Positions 1 to 7,905 of a stretch of 64,000 nt of DNA are shown one piece after another. Position 1 is the stretch's first letter. Each line of letters begins with the position of its first letter. Position numbers and translations under genes: made by a program. This DNA is from Caballeronia choica (GTDB lineage: Bacteria; Pseudomonadota; Gammaproteobacteria; Burkholderiales; Burkholderiaceae): contig NZ_FCON02000007.1 in NCBI RefSeq assembly GCF_001544535.1, positions 62,001 to 126,000 of the forward strand, in the 5' to 3' direction. The notes beneath the pieces are model-generated. The model had not been told where the DNA came from and did no database searches. It saw only the letters and a program-made list of their open reading frames with translations.

Positions 1-344
1 TAGTCGCCACGGAAGCTGCCCTCGGGATTGTTCTGATCGTTTCCGGCGCTATTCATGTAGACGGCAGTGATGCTGAACCCGAACGTCTTTTCAGAAGGCT
101 CGACGAGCCGAGCCCGGCGATACTCGCGCCCGGTAATCTCTATGTTGGCAGCCCAGCCTTCGTCCTCGACACCAATCCTGATCAAGCGGGCCAAATCCTT
201 GTAAAACTCGCTATCCGTGCCGTACTTGCTGTTGAGCCATTCTTCAACTTCGGTCCCCGTGGTCATGTCCTTGACCTCCTCAAGGAATGGAAGGCATCGC
301 GCGATCAGATCGTCCTTGCTGCTCAAAGCTTGGGCTTGTGACAT
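1..344 (-). CDS. 4-hydroxylaminobenzoate lyase-like protein (PnbB/DUF4863 type), cut by window edge
   Basis: Reading the minus strand from an ATG at 344 gives 114 uninterrupted residues that run off the left edge, so the C-terminus is not visible. The stretch with Gly-Trp-Ala-Ala-Asn near residue 66, then Tyr-Arg-Arg and Phe-Ser-Ile-Thr-Ala-Val-Tyr-Met around residues 75-97, fits my memory of the PnbB family. PnbB releases ammonia from 4-hydroxylaminobenzoate to give protocatechuate in 4-nitrobenzoate breakdown. The gene is divergent from a porin and an aromatic-acid-type MFS permease, which suits an aromatic acid pathway. The family call rests on remembered sequence. The rest of the gene, and any nitroreductase partner, would lie outside the window. 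Confidence 0.55.
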   Translation of the reverse strand, partial: MSQAQALSSKDDLIARCLPFLEEVKDMTTGTEVEEWLNSKYGTDSEFYKDLARLIRIGVEDEGWAANIEITGREYRRARLVEPSEKTFGFSITAVYMNSAGNDQNNPEGSFRGD

Positions 345-916
345 TCAGGTCCTCATTCGGTATGTAGGGAAATTTCTCTTTGCAGGCTGCCTTTCGGCGG
401 CGCGCAAACGGGCTTGGCACTCCTCGAATGCTTCATGCGTCTCTTGGCAGTTGCCTGCTTAGTAAGATGCCATATCGACATTGATCAAAGAAGCGACAAC
501 TTTTCAATTTGACAATGCACAGCATGCAAGTCGGGTTCCGCGGCCAACGCGCCGCGGTGTTCCGCTAATTCAGGCGGCGTGTTCAGAGCGGCGCACGCAC
601 GTATCGCATGACCTGCAATACCTCTATGAAGACATTTCACTGCGACTTCATGATGATCGTGTCGAATCATCCACGGATGCTTTTCGCGTAGAGGAAGCTA
701 TAAGCCGGCGCTTTTATGGTCTATAAAACTCTCGCTGCGCGAGCCGGAAGAATTTTAGTTTTCCTGGGACATGTCGAATGGGTTTGCCGGACCGGCACAC
801 TGCGTACTTAGCCTCGTTGTCGTTTCTTATTTGCACCCATAAGCTCGGCCTCCATGAGTCGAGTCTACGTATTTAACTCGTTATCCGAAGCTTATTACAA
901 CAATCTCGGAGAGGTC
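345..916. other. Intergenic region between divergent genes, no gene seen
   Basis: About 570 bases separate the PnbB-like gene from the porin start. Short open frames here lack a credible ribosome site and resemble no family. The only structure I see is a small GC-rich inverted repeat near 538-557 (CCGCGG arms, 8-base spacer). The region must hold the two divergent promoters, but I cannot place them. Confidence 0.5.
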
Positions 917-2047
917 ATGAAGCTTGGAAGGATCGTAGCGTTTGGCTTGAGCATGTTGAGCGGATCAGTGTTCGCGCAGAGCAGCGTCACGCTGTACGGC
1001 CTGATCGATACAGGCGTGGAATACGTCTCGCATGCAAATGCCATCGGTGATGGTGTAGTTCGGATGCCAGGGGTGAGCGGCGAGTTGCCGTCGCGCTGGG
1101 GCTTGCGAGGCTCGGAAGATCTTGGTGGTGCGCTCAAGGCTATCTTCACATTGGAGAGCGGTTTCAATCCGCGCGGAGGGGATCTCGGGCAGGGTGGCCG
1201 TCTCTTTGGCCGGCAGGCCTGGGTTGGCCTTGAGGGACCCTGGGGCGCGTTGACCTTGGGGCGGCAGTACAACATGGTCTACTGGGCGCTGTCGGATGCA
1301 GACATACTTGGCCCGGATATCCACGGGATTGGTGCACTTGACAACTACCTGCCAAACGCCCGCAGCGACAACACCGTCGTCTACAAGGGCACGTACAAAG
1401 GTCTGACGCTGGGCGCGTCGTATTCCTTCGGGCGCGACTCGGCCGGGACGGGGAACTCCCCTGGGCAAGGCCTATGCGCGGGCCAGGTTCCGGGGCAGTT
1501 TGGTCAATGCCGTGACTGGAGCACGATGATCAGGTACGACGCGACTCGTTTCGGTTTCGCTACCGCCTACGACGAGCAGCGCGGAGGAACTAACGCGGCC
1601 GCCAATTTCTTCGATGGCGTGGCACCGTTTCCTTTGACGTCTGGCGACAAGGACGCTCGTATTCTTGCGAACGGTTACGTCAAGTTCGCGGGACTGAAGG
1701 TAGGCGCCGGATGGATCGGACGCGATGTCGAGACGGCTTCTGCCGCAGCGCCCGACGTGCGTTCGAATCTGTTCTTCATCGGTGCCCAGTATTACGTGAC
1801 GCCGAGTTTTGTACTCGATGGCGAGGCGTTCCGGATCATTGTCCGGGAACAGGATGCGCGAGCGACGATGGTGACGTTGCGCGCCACCTATTTTCTATCG
1901 AAGGCGACGGCGGTCTATCTGAACGGCGCCTACCTGTGGAACAGCGCCCATGCGCGCTTTTCCGTGAGCGCCGGTGGCGGAGGAACCACCCCTGCAGCGG
2001 GCATGGGACAGCTCGGCGCGATGATTGGGGTGCGTCATTTGTTCTAG
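917..2047 (+). CDS. Outer-membrane porin (Gram-negative trimeric type)
   Basis: A 376-residue porin of the Burkholderia general-diffusion type (16-strand beta barrel, outer membrane). Residues 1-20 are a signal peptide ending Val-Phe-Ala. The mature chain begins Gln-Ser-Ser-Val-Thr-Leu-Tyr-Gly, the usual first strand of this family, and the protein ends in Phe, the signal for barrel assembly. The frame is open from 854, but the ATG at 917 is preferred: it follows a GAGAGG ribosome site and begins directly with the signal peptide. An MFS permease starts 104 bases downstream, so the pair probably provides outer- and inner-membrane uptake for the same solute. Substrate specificity cannot be read from the sequence. 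Confidence 0.9.
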   Translation: MKLGRIVAFGLSMLSGSVFAQSSVTLYGLIDTGVEYVSHANAIGDGVVRMPGVSGELPSRWGLRGSEDLGGALKAIFTLESGFNPRGGDLGQGGRLFGRQAWVGLEGPWGALTLGRQYNMVYWALSDADILGPDIHGIGALDNYLPNARSDNTVVYKGTYKGLTLGASYSFGRDSAGTGNSPGQGLCAGQVPGQFGQCRDWSTMIRYDATRFGFATAYDEQRGGTNAAANFFDGVAPFPLTSGDKDARILANGYVKFAGLKVGAGWIGRDVETASAAAPDVRSNLFFIGAQYYVTPSFVLDGEAFRIIVREQDARATMVTLRATYFLSKATAVYLNGAYLWNSAHARFSVSAGGGGTTPAAGMGQLGAMIGVRHLF

Positions 2048-2151
2048 CCGCCCGCCGTCATCCCGTGACAAGCGCATCGCGCTTGCCATGAGTGCAGTTG
2101 GACAAAGTTCCACCAATTCCTTTTTTCTCATGCTTCAAATCCGGAGTTGTT

Positions 2152-3651
2152 ATGAGCGCACTTGATATGGATGCGTCGGGGACACTCGACGTCCAGAAGT
2201 TCATCGACGAACATCCCTTTTCGCGTTACCAGTGGCTGATCCTCTTCATCTGCTTCTTGATTGTTGCCGCCGACGGATTCGACACGGCCGCCATCGGCTT
2301 CGTCGCGCCAGCGGTCGCCAGGGAGTGGACGATATCGACCGTTGCTCTCGGGCCGGTGATGAGCGCAGCCCTGGTCGGGCTGGCAATCGGCGCATTGTTG
2401 GCGGGGCCTTGCGCCGACAGGATCGGCAGACGCAAGGTGTTGATGGGCTCGGTACTTTTCTTCGGCGTATGGACCGCGGCGTGTGTTTTTGCGTCCGACA
2501 TCGGGCAACTCACCGTATTGCGCTTCCTTACCGGAATCGGTCTTGGCGCGGCGCTGCCCAACTCGACAACGCTGCTGTCCGAATATGTGCCCGCGAAGCG
2601 ACGCGCTCTTCTTTTGAACATCATGTTCTGCGGGTTCACGTTCGGCGCGTCTGCGGGTGGTCTGGTATCGGCGGCATTGATACCTGACTTTGGCTGGCGC
2701 GCGATCTTCGTTGTCGGCGGCATCGTTCCGATTGTGCTGGCGCTCGGCCTCCTGGCGTTGCCCGAGTCGATCTGCTTCATGGTAGTCAGGAACTGGCCCG
2801 CCGAGACAATTCGCCGGGTACTTCGACGAATCGCCGATAAGCCGGCCATCATGGCGTCGCGGTTCGTTGTCTCGGAGCACGTCGAGGGAACGCGGCGCGC
2901 GCCGGTCGCGCTTATTCTCTCGGCGCAATACCGACCCGGCACGCTGTTGCTTTGGCTCGCATACTTTATGGGGCTTCTCGTCTACTACACGCTGACAAGC
3001 TGGATGCCGACACTTGTTCGCGATGCCGGGTTCACGCTGCGCCAGGCCGCGCTCGTGACCGCTCTGTTTCCGGCTGGCGGGGTTCTGGGCGCATTGGGCT
3101 GTGGCTGGTTGATGGACCGCTTTAATCCCTGCCGAGTCGTCGCGTTGGCATTTCTGCTATTGGGCGTCGCCGTCTGGGCCATGGGGCAGAGGATAGACAG
3201 CGGACTGTCGCTGGCGTTTCTGACCTTCATCGCTGGCGTCTGCATGACCGGTGCACAGATGTCGATGCTGGCGCTCGCGGCGCTGTTCTATCCGACGGAC
3301 GGCCGTGCGTCTGGCGTGGCCTGGATGCTTGGCATCGGGCGCTTGGGCGGCATTCTCGGCGCCGTTGGCGGCGGAACGCTTCTGGCGGCAGGCTACAACA
3401 TGGCTGCTATCCTCACGATGATGTCCATACCGGCATTTGTCGCCGCCGCGACGCTGTTTGTCATGGCCTCCGTGGAAAAGGGGAGTTCCGGATCCATGCG
3501 GTCATTGTTGAGCGTCTCCCGTCGTCGCACGGATCTCCCTGCTCAAGCGCCGGACGGCCTGGGGCGGTTGCCCGATGGTCCGCAGGAACGCCCGCCTCAT
3601 TCGCTCCCGATCCGAGAAGCCGACTTCGTCCGCGATCACGTCCAAAGATAA
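2152..3651 (+). CDS. MFS permease, aromatic acid:H+ symporter (AAHS) type, with an odd C-terminal tail
   Basis: A 499-residue major facilitator protein with 12 predicted membrane segments. Asp-Gly-Phe-Asp at residues 41-44 in the first helix is the AAHS hallmark (PcaK, BenK, MhpT relatives), and loop 2-3 carries MFS motif A (residues 85-95, Gly...Asp-Arg-Ile-Gly-Arg-Arg). AAHS members import benzoate-like acids with protons. The ATG at 2152 follows GGAG; an in-frame start at 2092 would add 20 residues not typical of the family. The last 50 or so codons are Arg/Pro-rich, not hydrophobic, and run antisense through the 3' end of the convergent AraC-type gene. This suggests that the original stop codon was lost. 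Confidence 0.87.
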   Translation: MSALDMDASGTLDVQKFIDEHPFSRYQWLILFICFLIVAADGFDTAAIGFVAPAVAREWTISTVALGPVMSAALVGLAIGALLAGPCADRIGRRKVLMGSVLFFGVWTAACVFASDIGQLTVLRFLTGIGLGAALPNSTTLLSEYVPAKRRALLLNIMFCGFTFGASAGGLVSAALIPDFGWRAIFVVGGIVPIVLALGLLALPESICFMVVRNWPAETIRRVLRRIADKPAIMASRFVVSEHVEGTRRAPVALILSAQYRPGTLLLWLAYFMGLLVYYTLTSWMPTLVRDAGFTLRQAALVTALFPAGGVLGALGCGWLMDRFNPCRVVALAFLLLGVAVWAMGQRIDSGLSLAFLTFIAGVCMTGAQMSMLALAALFYPTDGRASGVAWMLGIGRLGGILGAVGGGTLLAAGYNMAAILTMMSIPAFVAAATLFVMASVEKGSSGSMRSLLSVSRRRTDLPAQAPDGLGRLPDGPQERPPHSLPIREADFVRDHVQR

Positions 3652-4464
3652 GCGCCCTTTTTCCAGCAACAGCCGCGCCGCTTCCACGCGCAAATGCTCG
3701 ACGGCTTTGGCAGGGGATTGCCCGGTTTCAGCACTGAAAGCGCGACTGAACTGACGTGGGCTCAAGCCGGCGACCTCGGCCAGTTCCTCGACGGTCAATG
3801 CATTGCGCAAATTGGCGTTCGCATGGTCGATCGCCTTCTGGATCCGGTCGGATTTCGGATCGCGGTCAAGCAAGGTGGAGAACTGCGATTGCCCGCCGGC
3901 GCGGCGATGATAAACGACAAGCTTGCGGGCTACAGCGCGTGAAACGTCCTGGCCATGATCCTTCTCGATCATGGCGAGCGCCATGTCGATCGTGGCTGTC
4001 ATGCCTGCCGAAGTCCAGATCGGTCCGTCGACGATGAAAATCTGATCCTCTTCGACGGCTATGGTCGGAAAACGGCGCTGTAGATCGTGTGCGAAGCGCC
4101 AGTGCGTCGTGGCTCGGCGACCGTCCAGAATCCCCGCTGCGGCCAGGATAAACGCGCCTGTGCAGGGTGCCACGATCCGCCTCGACGTTATCAGAGCGCG
4201 CTTGACGAAGGCAGTCAATGCGTCAGAGACAATGTCGATCTCGACGCCCGAGCCCAACATGACGGTGTCCAATGCGGCGTCGGAGAAGGGCTGCGTTTCT
4301 ACACGAATACCTGCCGAGGACAATACGAGCCCTCCCTCTTCAGACAGGAGCGTCACTTCGTATGTCGGCTCTCCGAGCACGACGTTCGCCAGTTCAAAAG
4401 CGGTAATTGCCGCGAAGCCCATTAGATAGAAATTCGGGAATACAACGAAGCCAATCGTGTGCAT
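3502..4464 (-). CDS. GlxA-family transcriptional regulator (DJ-1/PfpI domain + AraC HTH)
   Basis: A 320-residue regulator. Residues 1 to about 165 form a DJ-1/PfpI-like domain, and residues from about 215 to 310 a double helix-turn-helix of the AraC type, with the second recognition helix near the Gly-Phe-Ser-Asp motif. Proteins of this architecture control transport or catabolic genes and probably bind small molecules through the PfpI-like domain. The gene is divergent from the MFS exporter at 4576 with 111 bases between, which makes that transporter its likely target. Its 3' end overlaps the tail of the convergent AAHS permease by 150 bases. Confidence 0.88.
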   Translation of the reverse strand: MHTIGFVVFPNFYLMGFAAITAFELANVVLGEPTYEVTLLSEEGGLVLSSAGIRVETQPFSDAALDTVMLGSGVEIDIVSDALTAFVKRALITSRRIVAPCTGAFILAAAGILDGRRATTHWRFAHDLQRRFPTIAVEEDQIFIVDGPIWTSAGMTATIDMALAMIEKDHGQDVSRAVARKLVVYHRRAGGQSQFSTLLDRDPKSDRIQKAIDHANANLRNALTVEELAEVAGLSPRQFSRAFSAETGQSPAKAVEHLRVEAARLLLEKGRLSLDVIADEVGFSDRERMRRAFLRTIGQPPQAVRRLSREIRATTGDAQQ

Positions 4465-4575
4465 GGTTTGCCCAGGTCATGTCCTGAATCGCTTGTATAA
4501 ATGACATTTGAGACACGGTCAACGACGATTACTCTCTAGCCATCCCCTCAAACCGCTTATCTCAAGAGCTTTCAT

Positions 4576-5766
4576 ATGGATCGTCGACTACTGATACTGG
4601 CCGTGGGCATGTTCGCAATGGGGACCGACAACTTCGTCGTGGCCGGTATTCTTCCGGGCGTCGCCGCGTCATTGAATACATCCGTGAGCCTCGCGGGGCT
4701 GATGGTCACCTTTTACGCATTGACGTACGCGATCGCTGCCCCTGTCATGGCGGCTTTGGCGGGCGGCTTGCCGCGCAAGCTTCTGCTGGTTTCCGCGCTC
4801 GGCATTTTCGTCGCCGGCAACATGATGAGCGCGGTCGCCACGGACTTGCACTGGGTTTTGTTTAGCCGGGCTCTGTCAGGATTCGGCGCAGCGCTGTTCT
4901 CGCCTACCGCATTGGGCGTTGCCTCTGCGCTTGCACCGCCGGAAAAACGCGGCCGTGCGTTAGCGGCAGTAACAGCCGGACTGACGGGGGCCACGGCTCT
5001 CGGGTCGCCGATCGGCACGTTCATCGGCGGATTCGGAAGCTGGAGAACGACGCTCTGGTTCGTCACTCTGCTCGGGATGGTGGCCATGATCGGTGTCTGG
5101 ACGATGCTGCCATCCGTTCCCCGTCCTGCATCCGTCACGTTGCGAGATCGGCTTGCGCCGGTCCGCGATGTACGGATAGCGCTCACCCTGCTTACTTCGT
5201 TATTCGCCTTCGGCGGGTTCCTCATGGTGTACACGTATGCGGGCGTGGTGCTGCAGCGTGTAACGCACGGCGACGCGCGCATTCTCGCCGCGATGTTCTT
5301 GTTGTGGGGCGTCGCGGCGACGGCCGGGAATCTTTTGTCCGGCCGCCTTGTCGACCGCTTCGAAAGCCGCAACATCATCAACGCAATGCTATGGCTTGCC
5401 ATCATCAATTTCTGTGCGTTGCCGTGGACATCCGCCCATGCAATCAGCGCGGCAGTTGCGCTCGCGATCTGGGGCATATGCGGCTGGGGGCTCATCGTCC
5501 CGCAACAACACCGGCTGGTGCAACTCGCGCCAGGCGTGGCACCTCTGCTGCTGGCGCTGAACAATACCGCGACATACTTCGGACTTGCCTGCTCCGGCGT
5601 GCTTGGCGGTGCAGTGCTCCAGTCGATCGGCGGGCAGTACCTGAGTATCGTTGCGGCCGCGCTGATTGCGATCGCATTCTTGCTTGCCGAAGCCGCGCAA
5701 CATCGCATCGATCTGTCGTGCACACGGTACCCCGCGACGACCCATCGCGAGACCGAGCCGGTCTGA
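4576..5766 (+). CDS. MFS transporter, DHA1/AraJ-like (probable drug or metabolite exporter)
   Basis: A 396-residue, 12-helix major facilitator protein. The N-terminus (Met-Gly-Thr-Asp-Asn-Phe in helix 1) and a Gly-Ser-Pro-Ile-Gly stretch near residue 139 in helix 5 fit the DHA1 group, which includes AraJ-, YdhP- and Cml-type exporters using the proton gradient. The gene stands alone on the plus strand, divergent from a GlxA-type regulator. Its substrate is unknown. After it comes a stretch of transposase relic, so it is probably a single-gene unit. Confidence 0.85.
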   Translation: MDRRLLILAVGMFAMGTDNFVVAGILPGVAASLNTSVSLAGLMVTFYALTYAIAAPVMAALAGGLPRKLLLVSALGIFVAGNMMSAVATDLHWVLFSRALSGFGAALFSPTALGVASALAPPEKRGRALAAVTAGLTGATALGSPIGTFIGGFGSWRTTLWFVTLLGMVAMIGVWTMLPSVPRPASVTLRDRLAPVRDVRIALTLLTSLFAFGGFLMVYTYAGVVLQRVTHGDARILAAMFLLWGVAATAGNLLSGRLVDRFESRNIINAMLWLAIINFCALPWTSAHAISAAVALAIWGICGWGLIVPQQHRLVQLAPGVAPLLLALNNTATYFGLACSGVLGGAVLQSIGGQYLSIVAAALIAIAFLLAEAAQHRIDLSCTRYPATTHRETEPV

Positions 5767-5914
5767 TTGACCAAGCACTGGCGCTCTGAAATAGCGTCGT
5801 CTGTTTAGACGTCGCGCCCATGGAGCGGGGCCGTGCAGACGAGCGCGATGGACCATGGGTGTCGCCACTTGGGGCTCTGTCAGGTTGACGGGCAGGCGGC
5901 GGGAAAATAAAGCG

Positions 5915-6047
5915 ATGAAGAAAACGGAATCTCTTTATCACGGCCACCGCTTCCTGCCGTCGTCATCAGCTGCGCGGTTCGCTGGTATTTCCGATCGAGG
6001 AGTTGTTGCGCGAACGTGGTGTCGTGGTCACGTACGAGACAATTCGA
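5915..6047 (+). pseudogene. Relic of an IS6-family transposase N-terminus
   Basis: From the ATG at 5915 the text reads as the first residues of an IS6/IS26-group transposase (Tyr-His-Gly-His-Arg-Phe). After a one-base shift it continues Pro-Ala-Val-Val-Ile-Ser-Cys-Ala-Val-Arg-Trp-Tyr-Phe-Arg. After a deletion it resumes with Ile-Glu-Glu-Leu-Leu-Arg-Glu-Arg-Gly-Val-Val-Val and Thr-Tyr-Glu-Thr-Ile-Arg. Similarity stops at 6047, long before the DDE catalytic domain. The reading frame is broken at least twice, so it cannot make transposase. A sequence from about 5872 (GGCTCTGT...) may be the old left terminal repeat, but this is uncertain. Confidence 0.75.
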
Positions 6048-6106
6048 GGAGCTTTTCGCTTTCTCTTTCGAGCGCTCGGCGACGGCCGCTCTAAAATGCT
6101 GGCGCC

Positions 6107-6826
6107 CTAACTCGTCGCGTTACGATGCAGGCCAGCGTCTCCTTCTACCAATGCATCGACCCGTTCAAAGATGGTGCCCCGCGGCGCAGGAGGATTGGCG
6201 ATTGGCGCGTAGGCCAGCTTGCGGGCTTCCCTCGCTCCGATACCGAACGCGCGCATGAGCGCGTACATGGATTGCTCGGCATAGTCGGCGGGGGCCTCGC
6301 CGGACAAGAGCGTTTCGATGCCGTACATGATCGAGCCAAGAGCAATATCGCGCGCGACGACCACATCCACGGCGCCGAATCGTCCTGCATCAAGGCCTGC
6401 CTGCAGATCGCGGGTGAGGTACTCATCCAGCAGGCGGCCTCGTGAACCGCGCTTCGTGCCAACGCGCGTGATGAACGCTCCCCATAGCGGATACCGTGCC
6501 GCCATCCCCATATAAAGCCGCGAGCCAACCACCACCCGTTGCGCCGGATCATCGATCGCACGCACGAGCGGATCGATGACCGCGAGCACTTCGTCGCTGC
6601 TTTCGCCCGCCACTGCCGACAGCAGTTCCGCAGTCGTGCGGAAGTAGTTGTAGAACGTCCCGCGGGCAACCCCCGCTGCTGCGATGAAGTCATCGATCGT
6701 CGGGGCGTCCGCCCCCTTGTCTGCAAAAACGCCCAGCGCGCTTTCAATCAGACGAATGCGCGTCTTCTCACGGCGCAACGCACCGACGCGGGTTCGATGG
6801 TTCTCGGTCGATTCTGTCGCGTCCAT
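6107..6826 (-). CDS. TetR/AcrR-family transcriptional repressor
   Basis: A 239-residue protein with a TetR-type helix-turn-helix at about residues 20-70, including the characteristic Gly-Thr-Phe-Tyr-Asn-Tyr-Phe at the end of the recognition helix, followed by an all-helical ligand domain. It is divergent from the aromatic ring-cleavage operon starting at 7004. The region between them holds a perfect 22-base palindrome over the operon's -35 box, exactly where a TetR repressor would act. The inducer is presumably a pathway substrate or intermediate. Confidence 0.9.
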   Translation of the reverse strand: MDATESTENHRTRVGALRREKTRIRLIESALGVFADKGADAPTIDDFIAAAGVARGTFYNYFRTTAELLSAVAGESSDEVLAVIDPLVRAIDDPAQRVVVGSRLYMGMAARYPLWGAFITRVGTKRGSRGRLLDEYLTRDLQAGLDAGRFGAVDVVVARDIALGSIMYGIETLLSGEAPADYAEQSMYALMRAFGIGAREARKLAYAPIANPPAPRGTIFERVDALVEGDAGLHRNATS

Positions 6827-6895
6827 TGGCTATCCCATTGATCTGCCGTGATTTTAGCAGCGCATACGCTCTGCGGGTTTGTCCTATGCGAATTC

Positions 6896-6917
6896 ATATT
6901 GACGAGATCGTCAATAT
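6896..6917. promoter_or_regulatory. Perfect palindromic operator, probable TetR site
   Basis: Arms ATATTGACGA and TCGTCAATAT are exact reverse complements separated by GA (10-2-10). The palindrome covers the -35 hexamer of the promoter at 6899-6926. It lies between the TetR gene and the operon, so repressor bound here would block RNA polymerase. Confidence 0.8.
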
Positions 6918-6926
6918 GGCTAGAAT
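6899..6926 (+). promoter_or_regulatory. Sigma-70-type promoter of the ring-cleavage operon
   Basis: TTGACG (6899-6904) and TAGAAT (6921-6926) match the -35 and -10 consensus at five of six positions each, with a 16-base spacer. This implies transcription starting near 6933 and a leader of roughly 70 bases before the ATG at 7004. Confidence 0.7.
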
Positions 6927-6932
6927 TGAAAA

Positions 6933-6946
6933 TGACAACTTCGTCA
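6933..6946. promoter_or_regulatory. Second, imperfect copy of the operator half-sites
   Basis: TGACAAC-TTCGTCA repeats the TGACGA/TCGTCA half-sites of the 6896-6917 palindrome with one mismatch. It sits at the predicted transcription start, which suggests a second, weaker TetR site. Confidence 0.5.
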
Positions 6947-7003
6947 ACACGAGATCGAGTACACCTTGAGGCGTTTCGTCTCGGGGGCCTACAGGAGATA
7001 GAT

Positions 7004-7852
7004 ATGCGCTTCGTTAGTTTCGAAAAGGATGGCAAGGCAACCCTCGGCGTTCGGGAAGGCGATCACGTGCGCGTTATCGGCGATGAGACGCTCGAGTCGC
7101 TTCTCGCGCGTGGCGTCCGTCTGGACGAGTACGCGAGTACCAACATCACGGAGGTAAAGGTTCAAGCGGCCGGACTGAAGTACCTTCCGCCGCTGCAAAA
7201 GCCGCCGAAGATCATTTGCGTGGGCCTGAACTACGCCGACCACACCAAAGAAAGCAAGTACGAGCAGCCCGACTACCCGACCTTGTTCCTGCGTGTCAAC
7301 ACGAGTCTGGTTGCGCACGAGCAGCCGATGATCCGTCCGAGCGTGACCGACTCCGAAGGGCTCGATTACGAAGGCGAGGTCGCGGTCGTGCTGGGAACGG
7401 GCGGTCGCCACATATCGAAAGAAGACGCACTCTCGCACGTCGCGGGCTATGCGCTCTTCAACGACGGCTCAGTGCGCGAGTATCAGTTCAAGACGCCGCA
7501 GTGGACCGTTGGCAAGAATTTCGATGGCACGGGCGCATTCGGTCCCGACCTCGTGACCGCCGATGAATTGCCCGCCGGGGCGAAAGGCCTGCTGCTGGAA
7601 ACGCGCGTGAACGGCGAAGTGGTTCAGTCGGCGAGCACCGACGACATGGTGTTCGACGTCGCGACGCTCATCAGCGTCATCAGCGAAGCCATCACGCTCG
7701 AACCGGGCGACGTGATCGTGTCCGGCACGCCGTCGGGCATCGGCTGGGCGCGCACGCCGCGCCTCTTGATGAAAGCGGGCGACGTTTGCGAAGTGACGGT
7801 CGAGAAGATTGGCACCCTGCGCAACGTGATCGCTGACGAAGCAACTCGGTAA
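7004..7852 (+). CDS. Fumarylacetoacetate hydrolase (FAH)-family protein
   Basis: A 282-residue FAH-family enzyme. Visible family motifs are Val-Gly-Leu-Asn-Tyr at about residue 75, the metal-binding Tyr-Glu-Gly-Glu near residue 124, Asn-Asp-Gly-Ser near 153 and Gly-Thr-Pro-Ser-Gly-Ile-Gly near 241. Members hydrolyse acylpyruvates, or isomerise or decarboxylate the products of aromatic ring cleavage, using Mg2+ or Mn2+. It is the first gene of an operon with a ring-cleavage dioxygenase and a flavin hydroxylase, so hydrolysis of the ring-fission product is likely. The ATG at 7004 follows AGGAG; longer in-frame starts lie upstream of the promoter and are rejected. Confidence 0.88.
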   Translation: MRFVSFEKDGKATLGVREGDHVRVIGDETLESLLARGVRLDEYASTNITEVKVQAAGLKYLPPLQKPPKIICVGLNYADHTKESKYEQPDYPTLFLRVNTSLVAHEQPMIRPSVTDSEGLDYEGEVAVVLGTGGRHISKEDALSHVAGYALFNDGSVREYQFKTPQWTVGKNFDGTGAFGPDLVTADELPAGAKGLLLETRVNGEVVQSASTDDMVFDVATLISVISEAITLEPGDVIVSGTPSGIGWARTPRLLMKAGDVCEVTVEKIGTLRNVIADEATR

Positions 7853-7905
7853 TTTCCCATCGGCGAAACCGGACGAAGAGCCGGCGCCTATCGAAAAGGA
7901 GACAC

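Noticed and set aside
481-726. Small plus-strand open frame before the first porin
   Set aside because: No ribosome site, no similarity, and an overlapping open frame on the other strand; likely random.
4713-5774. Minus-strand open frame opposite the DHA1 exporter
   Set aside because: Antisense shadow; Ser/Pro/Arg-rich without domain features.
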